Shown here: positions 45,972 through 58,383 of the stretch, one piece after another
How positions within the stretch are numbered: the first letter of the stretch is position 1
How the letters are laid out: each line of letters starts with the position of its first letter
DNA from: Sialis fuliginosa
Taxonomy: Eukaryota; Arthropoda; Insecta; Megaloptera; Sialidae
Direction of reading: 5' to 3'
Assembly: GCA_961205875.1 (NCBI GenBank)
Contig: OY540815.1
Location: 21,575,638-21,639,637 of the forward strand
DNA length: 64,000 nucleotides
Notes under the pieces: model-generated
What the model was told of the DNA's origin: nothing
What the model saw: the letters and a program-made list of their open reading frames with translations, nothing else
Databases searched by the model: none
Translations under genes and position numbers: made by a program

Positions 45972-46198
45972 GTATGATCTCCGAGGCAGCGAATCTCGTG
46001 ACGATGGTGCCGGGCAATGGCCGGAGCGCCGGCTAGGCGCCCGGGCGTCCATACATGTGGTTGGTGCGGGCGGCCGTCCTCTTGAGGCCACTCTCGCGTT
46101 AGATGGAGTCTCTACGCAAGACGAAGGCACGTACAAATGTCGCGTAGACTTCAGACGGTCGCCAACACGAAATTCTCTAGTTAATCTCACGGTTGTCG
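45972..46198 (+). CDS. Sidestep-family Ig receptor, next exon (second half of V-set domain)
   Basis: Exon after acceptor tttcttccag, ending at donor gtaagt (46199). Its first G completes the split Thr codon begun in the preceding exon; 75 codons follow and one base (G) passes to the next exon. The peptide starts YDLRGSESRDD, continues QWPERRLGARASIHVV, then LDGVSTQDEGTYKCRVDF, and ends RRSPTRNSLVNLTVV. DEGTYKC is the F-strand Cys motif. CRVDFxxxPTRNSxVNLTV is the signature of Sidestep family first Ig domains, so the call rests mainly on this exon. A second sequon (NLT) is present. The exon is strongly GC-rich in an AT-rich setting. The antisense open frame over it (45906-46220) is a composition shadow. 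The following Ig2 exon, expected to begin with a Pro-rich linker, was not found in the remaining 17.8 kb. Confidence 0.93.
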
Positions 46199-47789
46199 GT
46201 AAGTTATAATTTTTATACATGTAGAAACTTTTATTTAAAATTTTTTATTAAAATTTTAATTAACATCGTAGGAGAAATCCCTGTTCGGAAACGGGTGTTT
46301 ATTCTAAATAAATAAAAAAAGGATATGCAATGTGAACTTATCAAATTTAAAAAAATCGGTAAAGAACTAAAATTAGTAATTAAAATAAAAAAAGTATTTT
46401 TGACATTAATAACTCAAAATAAAATTTTGTTAAAATTTTAATTAAAACATTATTATTAATGTTTGCAAGACATATATTTCAAGTAGCTACAAAGCACCGT
46501 TTTAGAAAAATCTATTAATCTTTCAAACTGCCAAGTACTTTTTCAATTTCTTTGTAATCTATCCCGGTGTAAGAAGAACTTTCAACTTTGACTGCAGCTT
46601 GATATATATATAAGTTTACGGCATACAGATGCATTAAATCATGTTCTGTCAACAATTATATTGGAAATGAGAACTTAATAAAAAATGTAACTGGTCGTGA
46701 AGGCATGCTTAAAGTATTTTCACTACATTCGTGTTCTTATTTATTATGGGGGGGGGGGCATAACAAAAAATATAGAAAGAAAATTGTTTCGATTTTAATT
46801 TATGTATTATATAATTTGAATATTTTTCTAATTTGATTAAAATCGTAAATAGCATAATTTCCACGTTGTTACTTGGCCTAGGCATTATCTAGAATACATA
46901 AACATTCTATAGATTGTCGAGATAATACTAGTAAATGTAGTCAATTAAAAACAATCAAATAATATTAAAGCAGTTAGAAAATATTGTATTGATTTAAAAA
47001 AGTCGAGATTCGTATTAATGAAATTAATAGAATTATTGTTAAAGTAACAAAATCACATATAATAAACAATATTGGAACATTTGATATCTATTCTAATAAA
47101 TTATAAAAATATAATAAAATACTAGGTCAAATATTAAATAATATTTAAGGCCCTTATAATTAAAATAACAAATTCACAGAAACAGTATCAGAACTTTAAA
47201 TTTTATAAAATAGATTCAATAATATATTTGTCCGAATACGTATTTTGTGAGATTTAATGCCCTTACCCCTATTTATGTTTATATTTCATACATTATTGCT
47301 GCGGCTATCAGTTTGGTAGTTATTACACATTGTCTGGTGATTTTAGAAGTTCTATACATTACCGATAACATATATGTATATTGTAAATGTAATTATCATA
47401 TTTCAATATAAAAAGCAATTATTATCAATTAAATTGAAAGAAGCCCTATCAATCTTTCAAAGACTATAGCTTCTCTATTAATTAATCATTATTATTTTCT
47501 TGCGTATCTTTTTTAAGACTTTTTCTAACTATCTAGGATACTTGAATATTAATTCGATTAAATGCTAATTTTATCGTTCTATTAATCTTATAACAATTTG
47601 TCTCGATCAAACTATCGACCGAATAAAAGTCTGTAGTATGCACGGGCTCTAAGTATATCCAAAATTTTAGTGGGTAAATTTTTTTTTCAATCAAAGTGAT
47701 AAAGTTGAAATTAGTACAACTAAACATTTGAATTATTTAATTAATAATAAAAGGGTCAAGTGCGTGTTAGTTATTTAAAAAATTTTCAT
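46199..47789 (+). other. Downstream intron, no exon seen
   Basis: Begins with donor gtaagt. AT-rich throughout, with one G run near 46748. No Pro-rich Ig2 exon is visible. Confidence 0.6.
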
Positions 47790-48120
47790 AAACAATTTTT
47801 GCTACAGTGCTAGAAGTTATATTTTTAATTGATAGTTTAGAAAATTAGAGGGAGGGGGACGCTCTGAGAATGGCTTTAAACGCAAATATATCGTGACTGA
47901 AGGCTTAAAATCAAAAGGTCATATGAAATTTTTTTGTTGCATTTTAGGAGACCGATCTAAAAACATTCTACTTAATGAATTATTTTTTTGAATATACTTT
48001 TCAGTTTTTGAGTTATCAGTCTAAGTCCGTAAACCAGATTTCGTCTTTATCGTTATAAAATTTATATTATTTGGGCAGAGCGAAACTATAAGGATTCCTA
48101 GTTTTCTACGGAACCCTAAA
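47790..48120 (+). repeat. Dispersed repeat (GTTTTCTACGGAACCCTAAA family), copy 3
   Basis: gctacagtgctagaagttat, gggacgctctgagaatggct, atatcgtgactgaaggctta, gttgcattttaggagaccga, gaaactataaggattcctag, ttttctacggaaccctaaaa. Same strand as copy 2, opposite to copy 1. Confidence 0.87.
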
Positions 48121-49644
48121 AATTGTCTTTGGTTTTCTAAAGTGTATTTAAATAAATCAATTGGCAACTAATAATGGAAATTTAAAAAATATTTGAGAGA
48201 ATTGAAAATAAAATATCGCTGACATTTAAAATAAAGACAAGATTGAAAAAATATAGTCACTTGAAATGGTAAGATACGTAATCTGGCAAACAAGGGATAA
48301 AAAAAGGGGACGGTATTCGTATGTTTAGGAACACATCGACTCATTTGTAAACATTTCGTTTCTGTGACGTTTGTCCAGTCGTGAGAAACACTTGTAGAAG
48401 ATATTTTATAACACATGATTTTTTTTGTTCAACAATTTGCTGAAACTAGCTGAAAATATGTATTTATTATTTTTCTCATTTCTATATGATGATAACAGTA
48501 CAAAGATAGTAGAGTAAAAATGGGATATTTACCACACTTTTTGAGTTTTGATTTTTTTTTACTAATTATAAGCAAAAATGAAAATATATGGAAAAATCCA
48601 CTAAGAAAGTTTGTTAAGAATTCACGTCTAAGTTCACTACTATTATATTTTAAATATAAATACACAGATTATTATCTTTAATTAATATAACATTATTTTA
48701 TATGGTATTTTTTTAATAAAATACATTAAATTATAAAAAATAGTGTTTTCTACATATTCTGTAATTTATTTGTAAAAGTTATTTGTATAGCTATAATTTC
48801 GTTAAATTATTTGTATAGCATACGTTCTTTTCGATCGAATGTAATTGCATTTCTAGTGTCAATAATAATATAATATAAAAATATTAATAATATAATAGTT
48901 GTGACGTTAAAATATTCATTTTTAATTAACCCTATATCGAGTTTCATAAAGTATATATAGACATTTTATTGTGAAGTAAAAAATAGGGTTGGAAACAACT
49001 TAATAAATGAATAAACAAATTAAAATGCATGTTGACTAATTTTTAATATAAACGTACGATTTTTAGGATCACTCTATATGGCTTAATTAATCAACGTGAA
49101 ATACACTGTATAAAAACATCGAAATGTATATTTTTAGGAACGTATACTTACCATTTCAACTCTATGTGGAAGTGTGTATGTTTATAAAAGTCCCAAATAT
49201 ATTAAATTAAATTATAATTACAGTACGATTTTAATTTAGAAGAAAATTTATATAAAATCTGAATATACATCGAAAACAAAATAAATAAAACAGATGATTT
49301 GCAAACCGTGTTTTGATTTTCATTTTTCATTAATTATTACATTATTCTGTTTACTTAATAACAGACTATTCATGATACAGATCACAAACAGTGAGGTAAA
49401 AAATTGAACGTTTTTTGTATTTTTTAATAAGTACTTTTTAGATAATTAAAATTGTAATGTATCAGTTTTTATGTCATTATTATTTTATGATGATAATTTT
49501 AAAGTATCTATGTAAATATATATTGTTTTGTAGATTGATAAATTTTATAAAAAAATAAAATTTGATTTTTTAATAGACATTTTCATTACGAATCATTGTA
49601 GTTGAGCTTTTGATAATTTCAAAACATTTATAAAAAACAATCTA
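48121..49644. other. No gene seen; one lone MITE end
   Basis: tatggcttaattaatcaacg then tgaaatacactgta at 49078-49110 is a single right end of the TACAGTGTATTCC family. Two minus-strand frames (48168-48665) have no recognised domain. Confidence 0.5.
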
Positions 49645-50031
49645 CAGTTTTTTTTAAATTATAGCCTTTTATTTTGTTTATGTTTTTTCTCTAGTAATGG
49701 ATAAAGTAAAACCAGTAATCAGCACGCAGTGATGGACACTTGCTAATGATAAGTACTACGACACAAAAGATATAAAAGAAAAATCGTCAAATTTGAAACA
49801 ATTTAAAGCAGTTTCTATGATAATATAATAATAATTAATAAATAAATTATACTAATAATTAGTTTAAATGTCCACCATTTTGACATCTATTGGCTGATTG
49901 TTATTAAATCACGCTGTAAGACATTTGAATGTATATAGATTAATATTCAGAAATAGTAGTAATCAAATATCAACAAATATTTCTAATTCAGTATATTTAA
50001 TTAAAAAAATAACCATTACTGGGGTCACATA
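49645..50031 (+). mobile_element. MITE, AAGGTACTGGCAC family (copy 10, both tips lost)
   Basis: Body only: ttatagccttttattttgtt, gcacgcagtgatggacactt, ccaccattttgacatctatt, ending aaccattactggggtcacat. Confidence 0.82.
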
Positions 50032-50354
50032 CTATATCTATCTATCAAATTAATTTACATATACACATAACCGGTATAAGTTTGAACATTTATATACAGA
50101 AATAGTAAGTCAACATGCATAATGTTCTGACAAAATGTGTATTTTATGTTAACTTTGCTTAAAACCGTCGAGCTGAGAATCTGCTATGATAATAAAATAT
50201 ATTGTCGTTGTAAATGAACTGTGCTCTATTTGCTAACGTGTCTAGGAGAAGAATTCACATCTCTGTACGTATTATTTCAACTAAATTTAAAAATAATAAA
50301 CATTGTGTTATCTCGAATCACATGTATGTTAAATGTAATGCATTATATGTATGT

Positions 50355-50472
50355 AAGGTACTGGCACCAGTTTTGGCCGCTATAAGAGCAAGGTTTACTG
50401 TTTTGGTTATTGACGGGCTTCTTTTTTGTAATTCTTAAGAACTCATGTTACTAATAAAACAAGTAACTCTAT
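50355..50472 (+). mobile_element. MITE, AAGGTACTGGCAC family (copy 11, left end only)
   Basis: aaggtactggcaccagtttt, ggccgctataagagcaaggt, tgttactaataaaacaagta, then truncated by the CTTCCTCGCAATATC repeat. Confidence 0.82.
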
Positions 50473-50485
50473 AGTTTGTTTTTGC

Positions 50486-50640
50486 TTCCTCGCAATATCG
50501 AAGATACGAGAAGCTATGTGATCGTTTCAGATTGAGACAAAAAAAAAGTTCTCCAATTTCAAAATTTTAAATTGATTTATCCGTTTCACGTCAAGACAAA
50601 CACTTTTCGTTCCGTGTCTGTATGTCTGTCCATGTGTCCG
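50486..50640 (+). repeat. Dispersed repeat (CTTCCTCGCAATATCGAAGA family), copy 2
   Basis: cttcctcgcaatatcgaaga through aaacacttttcgttccgtgt and a tccgtccgtcc tail. It is immediately followed by the 160-bp tandem array. Confidence 0.8.
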
Positions 50641-50647
50641 TCCGTCC

Positions 50648-51172
50648 GGCTATTATTAAGAAATTTAAATTGAAAATTTAACAAATAAGTTGAATAGTTA
50701 ATATGTCAGCTTGGCGCGATCGAGGAGACTCCAGTTTTTTTTTTAAATATAGCTTACACCATTATATTTAAGACTATCTAATGCCCGAAGACCTTCGAGA
50801 CCGCCTTTGGCTATTATTAAGAAATTTAAATTGAAAATTTAACAAATAAGTTGAATAGTTAATATGTCAGCTTGGCGCGATCGAGGAGACTCCAGTTTTT
50901 TTTTAAATATAGCTTACACCATTATCTTTAAAACTATCTAATACCCGAAGACCTTCGCATGTGCCTTCGGCTATTATTAAGAAATTTAAATTGAAAATTT
51001 AACAAATAAGTTGAATAGTAAATATGTCAGCTTGGCGCGATCGAGGAGACTCCAGTTTTTTTTAAATATAGCTTACACCATTATCTTTAAGACTATCTAA
51101 TACCCGAAGACCTTCGAGACCGCCTTCGGCTATTATTAAGAAATTTAAATTGAAAATTTAACAAATAAGGTG
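50648..51172 (+). repeat. ~160-bp tandem array, three full units plus a partial
   Basis: ggctattattaagaaattta begins at 50648, 50809, 50969 and 51128 (spacings 161, 160 and 159). Each unit has gtcagcttggcgcgatcgag then gagactccag and a variable T run; unit ends vary (cgagaccgcc versus cgcatgtgcc). Diverged relatives are at 24257-24465. Confidence 0.92.
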
Positions 51173-53148
51173 ACTCAATAAGAGCGAAGATTTTTAATAG
51201 CAATTATTCCTAAGATGTTGTTATTTTTTATTAAATTTTTTTATGTAACTGGCATCTAAAGGCTTTAGCCGAGTCTTGAACGAAGCCTGGGTCAACCGTT
51301 ACCCCTTTGTAATTTCCTATATGGGTAGTTTCACTTAAAAAAAAATTACGTGAGACCGAGATTATTTATTAGTTTTATTATAGCAAAAATACACTATTCT
51401 CATATCTAGAAACCTAGAAACCTAGAAGCAAAACAATTTAACATACATCATTTTGTAGAACGTTGTGACAACAGTTCTATTTTTTTTTTTGTAAAAAAAA
51501 AACGTTTCCTTATATCTAGTATGGAATATAAAATATATGGGATAGTTAAATAAAAACAAATGTCGAGCGAACGAGTACAGCGATTTCCTGATTTTGACAC
51601 TGTAAAGAAACAGAAATAAAACACATTTGCAATAATTCACAAGATTGAGACAAGATGCCGCCTGAAATTCTTTCGTATAAGAATTAAATGTTATTGCGAA
51701 TTCAGATAAATCCATCGTTAATCCTAATGATAAATTTAGACATTCTTTCGTTAGTAAAGACACGAGCTTATTTTTTGGTGGATAATAAAATTTATTAAAG
51801 CCTTATTTAACTCACTGGAATATTTATTTACATATATAATTAGAGAACGTTTTTTTTGTCTCATTCTAAAACGATCACAAAGCTTCTCGTATCTTTCGAT
51901 ATTGCGAGGAAGCACATAAAAAAAAGTACATAAAATTTACAATGTTACTAAATTTCGATGACTTGAAACATATAAGGATTATATTAGTTTACTAGATACT
52001 ACAAAATTATACCTATAATTCATTTCTAAAGGTCTCGGCGCAAAAAAGGCTTGGCGAGAAGTTAGTATAGATCGCAAAGCCACCGTATCTTCAACGGACA
52101 GCCAGTCTTCTTGCATACATAATGTTCATACAGCGCTCCTCAAACGTTAAGAAAGGTATTGGTTTTGGTAGAAAAATTCCTTTGCTCAATTTTGATGGAT
52201 TTTTACATTTTAATATCTTTAAACTAAGAAAAATGTCGGCATGTTTAGCATACTAGTCGTTGTTTCATCTGTTAGTCCGATAAAATATAACTGTCATTTT
52301 AATCTTATCTGACTTCCGGGATTATTAAGAATAGATTTTTATTTTTATTTTTAAATATAGCTTTATATTTTTTTACTAGAAATTAAAAAAGAAGGTCGTC
52401 ACGATTACAAACGAACTAAACTATCTGTATGTGTATTAATTCGGCTAACGACCCGAATAATCTCAAAAACATACATTTAAATTCGACTTCCGGTTTCACC
52501 GGAAAAAGATAAAAAAATATTTTTTAACATTATTATTAGAAATTGAAAAATTAAATTGAGTTTACATGCAGGTTGTAAAAAAGCTGGCTTGTTAGCTTGT
52601 AAACTCGCTCAATGTAATCGAAAATAAGAACTGTTGAAGCCATAGAAACATCGTGTCTTCTGATAAAACATAAATCTTGGTTGTAAAGTGCATTTAATCG
52701 TTTCAACAACTTAACGACTCATTTCTCAAGAAAATGTTCACAACGAGACGTATTTCTAAATCAATATTGCGCGTACTTAATCTTAACTATCCGACGTTAT
52801 GACTGTGCATGAAACTCAGAGATGATGTAATTTTGTCATGTTGCCATGACAACGAGTATATGACACTAGATAATTAGCAATTTGCCAAGATAAACTTTTA
52901 GTTTACGTTTAGTAATACTTGCTAATCGCCTTACAGCTGTCAGTATGTGTAGTATGTATACATACATGTGGGTATATGCGTCTCATATAATACAGTTTGT
53001 GCTTCAGAAAACGACTTCCTTTCATTAAGTTTGCATTAACAATATAATTCATATTTGTTTTGCGATTTTGTAGGTATTTACATTCATAAAGTAATAAATA
53101 CATAGTGTAACAAATATAACAAGGCCGATTTACAAATATTTATTACTA
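51173..53148. other. No confident gene; two weak open patches
   Basis: A minus-strand frame at 51422-51763 opens with LTKECLNLSLGLTMDLSEF and then becomes AT-rich low-complexity. A plus-strand patch near 52030-52150 reads KGLGAKKAWREVSIDRKATV before a stop at 52150. Neither is recognised or clearly spliced. An inverted copy of the CTTCCTCGCAATATC repeat lies at 51841-51915. Confidence 0.4.
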
Positions 53149-53407
53149 TACAGTGTATTCCAAGTTGATAGATAAGACATAGAAAATTTAACATAGGGAC
53201 AATTAGAAATGTTGTAGTAACCTTTGGTCAAATTTAACGATGTGTGATTGGTGCATTTTGAAATGCCGCCTCGAAACTAACTGATAAATTTTAAATTAAT
53301 CAACAGTATTTTGTTTTCAAAACGGCATTTTAAAATGCACCAATCACACATCGTTAAATTTGACCAAAGGTTACTACAACACTTCTAATTGCCTCCATGT
53401 TAAATTT
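53149..53407 (+). mobile_element. Fold-back MITE, TACAGTGTATTCC family (copy 4, deleted)
   Basis: Left end and left arm intact; the centre is deleted (gttttcaaaacggcatttta) so the arms nearly touch. The right tip is lost after tccatgttaaattt. Confidence 0.82.
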
Positions 53408-53504
53408 AAAATTAAAGAGTAGATAAAATTACTTCAAAAATCGCCAAATACCGTTTTTTTTTTAAATCCTATATATTTTCCATATTTTTAGAGATATATC
53501 TCCG

Positions 53505-53690
53505 ATTTCAATGTGGTTTTCACCAATAGTTAGATAATTTTTCTGTGCAAATTCGTTGCTATTAATATTTTATGAAAACTAAAAACTAAAAAAATCTTTA
53601 TCAAGTCGTGTGTTGTTTCCATGATGTCACAGCATACAACTGTCATTTATATAAAAACATAGTACCTAGCTATGGAATGCAGAATTCTAT
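53505..53690 (+). repeat. Dispersed repeat (TTTTCACCAATAGTTAGAT family), copy 3
   Basis: tttcaccaatagttagataa, gctattaatattttatgaaa, tgtttccatgatgtcacagc, tacctagctatggaatgcag, as in copy 1 at 16125. Confidence 0.82.
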
Positions 53691-55631
53691 ATTTTACAGT
53701 TTCAATATTATATTTTATTAGTTTAAAATATATTGAATGAAAATTGGAATATAAAGAAACATTTCACTTCCATGAAAGGTAAAATATCGAAATTGATTAT
53801 GATTGTTGCTAACCTATTTATTTTTTGATTTTCATACAAATTCTAAGACCTGGTGTTTCCTGGGATTTTGAAAATATAATTTTACTAATTGTAACTAATG
53901 AACGGATTTTAATCTGCTTTTCACAAATGGATAAGTTATGTTTAGATAGGTATATAATTTGTGGATATTTTGTGTAAATTTCACGAAGTCGGAAAAAAAT
54001 TCGTGTGACGAAATTTGGCGACCTTACCTTCAATATTCCAAAAATCTAGTTTTTGGGATTAATATAATTTAAACCTTTGATATGTGATCTTCACTACTAT
54101 ATTTACAGATAAAATTTAAGCACAGATTCTAGATGTATGTATAATTGGCCATACTAACGAGCTCGTCTAATGTATCAAAGGTTATTTACTTAAACTACGG
54201 AAGTTTGGTTCTTAAACTTACAATTAGAAGGATTTGCTTCGAATTTGTACGGTCAGTTAGAAAATTGTTGAATACCTTGCAAAAATCTTTTAAACATTTC
54301 ATTTTAAAAAGTAACTGTATTTATAATGTTAGATAATAACATGTTTTTAATATTTTCTATAGAGAAAAAACGTAATTCCCGAATTTGAAAAATCTATTGA
54401 CCAGTACTAAATTCAACATCTGTTCAAGACCGGAAGTGTTTTTGTCTGACCGGAATTGGAGTTTTTTTTTTTTTTTTTTAAATAGGTATTGTTCTCAGTC
54501 AATAATTTATCATAAAAATTTTTTGGGTAGTTTTTCATTTCTGAGAGTTTTTAAGTCTAGTTAAAAATTTGCTACTAAAAATGTGATTAAACTAATCCAA
54601 TTTCTTTCACACACTCTAAGTTCTTAATTGCAGTAGTTTAGTTTTAAAATTTTTGAAAAAAAAACATCTGCTAAGTAAATGCACAGTGCTTCCTCGTGCT
54701 AAATTCACCAAAGGTAGTTTTTCTTAAAACTTTCAGAAATAACCATCAAAAGAAAATTTTTTATGATAAATTTGGACGGAAAAATAAAATTTAGAAATTG
54801 ATATTAAAAAAATTACTTCCGATAATTTGGTGTCAAAAGATTTTAAAAAATTGAACACGTATTTAAAAGTGTTTTTTGATTCTTCAATCGTAAGAGAATA
54901 TTAAAAGGTTTCCAAACATAATTAACATCCTGCAGGCTGCAGGTATAAATTCCTATTTTATGAAAAATACAATAGAAAATTCTTGATATATTTGAATAAA
55001 TTCTATATATTTATTACGACGAATGGCGTTGAGTTATTCGAATGCATATAAATTCACAAGTTATAAGATGACCCAGAATAGAGTTGTTGGTTAGCACAGA
55101 CTTGCTCTAAATACCACCGCGTCGAGAAATAGCTCTCCATATTCATTATTTCACTCCCGTTTTCTTATTCTCGACAGAGTTTCTAAAACAATGACACGTA
55201 TTCTTAGAAACAGTAATTTATTATCAACTCGTTATTACGTTACACTTAAAATGCAACATGCAGCGAATAAAATTATTTTAAATATGATAATCAATATTTG
55301 TAACCCTTGTATACTGCATTGTGCAAATGTAAATAGAATATAACCTTATTATTGTCCAACCCTTGACCTCATCATTGTCAAATTGTTTATCACCTTCTCC
55401 TGGTTTTTAGTCAAGCAATATTCGCCATTTGTAATCTGCGTCATAACCACGCAATATTAAAAACTACTGTCAAAGTACACATATTTATTCGTATGCACTC
55501 TATGCGCGTGAGGGGAAAATTTTTAAATACAATAAGAGCAAATTTTATCTTGATATCAAGATAAACATTCTAATTAAAAATCGTATCTTTGAATAAAATA
55601 ATTTAAAAATACAACAGATTATTATATGTCA
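53691..55631. other. No gene seen; minor repeats
   Basis: A T run of about 18 near 54462; inverted terminus repeat at 54656-54710 (aacatctgctaagtaaatgc then acagtgcttcctcgtgc); the small palindrome cctgcaggctgcagg at 54929-54943. No exon. Confidence 0.5.
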
Positions 55632-55975
55632 ATTGCAGCTACTGTGGCGCTTCTCGGCGGATATTTTTTTAACTATCAGACGAACTAATATGTCACGAAA
55701 TATTGTTTTTCTTTTAAATAAACTGAAAATTTCCCTACTTCTAGTTATGCGATTTGGCTGAGTTTTAATAGGGTTCTATTCTGATAATAGATTAAGTTAA
55801 TTCAAAAGGATTTCTGTTCATTTATTATGTTTTGCGATCTGTAGCGTGTTACCGTCACTTAAAAATTTCAATCTTACGACAAATTGAACTTTGTTTATAT
55901 TTTTATAAGATCGATATTAAATTAAGTAAATATTGAGATTGGAATGTTCTCTTTCAGAAAATGTAAACTTTTAAG
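55632..55975 (+). repeat. Dispersed repeat (TGTGGCGCCTCTCGG family), copy 2
   Basis: ctactgtggcgcttctcggc, atcagacgaactaatatg, gggttctattctgataatag, gcgatctgtagcgtgttacc, ctttcagaaaatgtaaactt, colinear with 21916-22300. Confidence 0.8.
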
Positions 55976-57514
55976 TGGGTTACTAAAGAAATTGCACATT
56001 TCATCAATGTATGTACATACGTAAAAATTTTAGACCATGAATAGAACACACTTCCAAGCATAGCTTGGAGTGTACAATACAATGGTTTCTGAAAAAGTTC
56101 TTTACCATTTTTTGGTGTGGCTGTGTAATTAACGTTAGAACAGAAGACAGTCATAGTATTTCGATTTCGACACAAAAGAGTAAGTATTTTAAAATGACTA
56201 TTTTTTATAAAAGATAGATAATAATTTATTAAATAGTCGTATGTTCCATTTGTATGGAAGATAATCAAAGTTGAGATTCTACAATCTGTTGGTCGTCGCA
56301 GAAGGCTCGAGAACAAAGATGGGTGTGGAGACGACACGACTCGGAAGCTGTTGTAATGGACGCGGCAGATGTCTCTCTGTGATCTCCACGGATGCTATTA
56401 TTTTTAACGTATATCGATCAGCCGAGAGAGAAATTTTTATTCCTACTTATTTTATTTTTTATTTTATATGGAAACGAAAGAAAATTGTATTTTGTTATAT
56501 TTGAACTATTTATGTGCAAATTGATTAAGTTTACTTATCAAATAGTTATTGTCAACCGAAGGTATGAGAAGCTTTGTGATTGTTTTAAAATGAAAAGAAA
56601 AAATTGTTCTTCAATTTAAAAATTTTAACTTGATCTTTCTGTTTTAAATCAAGACAAACACTTTTCGTTCCGTATTTATCTGTCTATCTATTTGAGTGTC
56701 TGTCCCCAATATTAATGAAACTTGGTTTTTGGTTGGGTCTGGTTTGAAGACGGTCTCATTTCAAAATTATTAAAAATCGTGTGTAAGGGGAAGAAGATAT
56801 ATCCAGAAAGACACATGCTACGTGAAAATTTTATAGAATCTTTTTTGTAGAGCATTTAATTTTCTATAATATGAGTCACCACAACATTTGTTGTAAAATA
56901 TTCCCTTAAAAATGTTTATCTCAATTTGCTTTAAAAAAATGACGTTCTTGTTTTAGCACTGCACACAATTACTTTTAGAACTGCACATTTCAATTTCAAA
57001 GATGCCCAAACAAGTTACAACTGCACATTAAATTGTGCAGTTTAAAAATTTCTTTCTTGAAACAAAAAATAGTATGACTACAATTCAACAATGGTAAAAA
57101 TATTATACTTTTTTTATTGTTTCAAATATATCATTTATTTCAAACATAGTTTGTTACCTATAACAAGATTAATGATTATAAATAGTCACTTAAACAATTC
57201 ACTCATCTATTTCCGGTGAGAGATATTTACAAAACATTCAGATTGGGCACAGCCATGCGAATATATACATGTTTAATAGTACAGAGAGATTTACAAACAC
57301 ACATTCATTAATTATTGTCTACAACAATCAATCTCTCCTTGACGTGCAGATTTACAGGACCTCAAGGATCAAAAGGGCTCATGAGCGTAGCGACAGGGTA
57401 GTTTTGCTTGTGTCTTACCCCACCCTCTTTTTGAATGTTATTTTTATACAGTTTTTTTTTTAATTTTTATAAAAATGTTTTAAAGAAAATATAATAAACT
57501 TGATTTACTATTCT
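55976..57514. other. No confident gene; GC-richer patch and a repeat copy
   Basis: 56280-56400 is GC-richer (gttggtcgtcgcagaaggct, ggtgtggagacgacacgact) with frames open on both strands but no recognisable domain or splice pair. The 127-codon minus frame 55954-56337 crosses it and then AT-rich DNA. A degenerate copy of the CTTCCTCGCAATATC repeat (gaaggtatgagaagctttgt onward) is at 56556-56745. Confidence 0.4.
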
Positions 57515-57690
57515 GCTTATTCCTTATGTTACCTAACGTAACAAAATATAGTCTATAACTTGGCCAGAAAACATATCTATGAATTAAAAAAAAAACACGT
57601 AACTCGGATAAGTGGTTCTCGAGTGATAAGCGAACTAACGGACAGACAGACAGACACGTTGAGCTTTATATATACATAGAAAATATAGAT
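57515..57690 (+). repeat. RTE-like retroelement tail, copy 1
   Basis: atgttacctaacgtaacaaa, tatagtctataacttggcca, ggataagtggttctcgagtg then ataag, followed by acggacagacagacagacac, gttgagctttatatatac. The order (tagcctataac..., 'tcggataagtggttctcgag', gagctttatat) parallels the 3' tails of lepidopteran RTE-type non-LTR elements or derived SINEs as I know them. Copy 2 is at 63232-63390. Confidence 0.7.
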
Positions 57691-58383
57691 ATTAGTATTA
57701 ATGAATTCATTTTAAATTATCGCCCCCCCCCTGGAATATTATTTGATTACGCTCAAGAAAGGGTTGCATTCTCTGTACAAATACATATTCATGTTGCTAT
57801 GTTTTTATCTTTTTCTGCATCCCAATTTCTCGGATGTGTTTTCCTAAAGAGAACTTGTCGAAATATGAAAAATGGTTTATTTTACGGTTAATATAACATT
57901 TATGTATAACATTACATAGAATTGCTTACATATATATTTCACTGAGGGTTGTATTTTGTATTTTTTTATTTTTGATTATTTTGATATTCAAAATTATCAA
58001 TAACAAAATAAGAGATCAATAATAATTATTATTAATCTCTCGTTAATTATAATTAACATTTTCAGTGCATTCACTAATTATTTCAGAAGGGTGATTTTTG
58101 AAATTTTCGACTCCCCCTTCTTTTTTTACTTTCTTATACCTGATTATACAAATTTTAATTGACTTAATACACGAAAAATCAATTACAACAATTAATTAAC
58201 GTATTTGACCCACATCCACGTAAGGATTCGTAAGGTTTTACGGACTATCCCTCCCAAAATAGCCTTATATAATTAATAGATGCTCCCTAATCGAATTCCA
58301 ATCATTTTTGAAGTTTGAAATTTCGAGCGCATTCAACAATATTTTATTTATCTCTATACCTCTGTAAAAAGGATGTTATCTTT
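57691..58383. other. No gene seen
   Basis: Short C run near 57722; AT-rich otherwise. Confidence 0.45.

Noticed and set aside
45906..46220. 104-codon antisense frame over the second Sidestep exon
   Set aside because: It is a shadow of the GC-rich exon; the sense frame has splice sites and Ig motifs, and the antisense has neither.
51422..51763. 113-codon minus-strand frame
   Set aside because: The N-terminal 40 residues look mildly protein-like but the rest is Phe/Tyr/Lys low-complexity; no match recognised, so not called a gene.
55954..56337. 127-codon minus-strand frame, the longest in the window
   Set aside because: It crosses a GC patch and AT-rich repeat-flanking DNA, with no domain, splice logic or family recognised.
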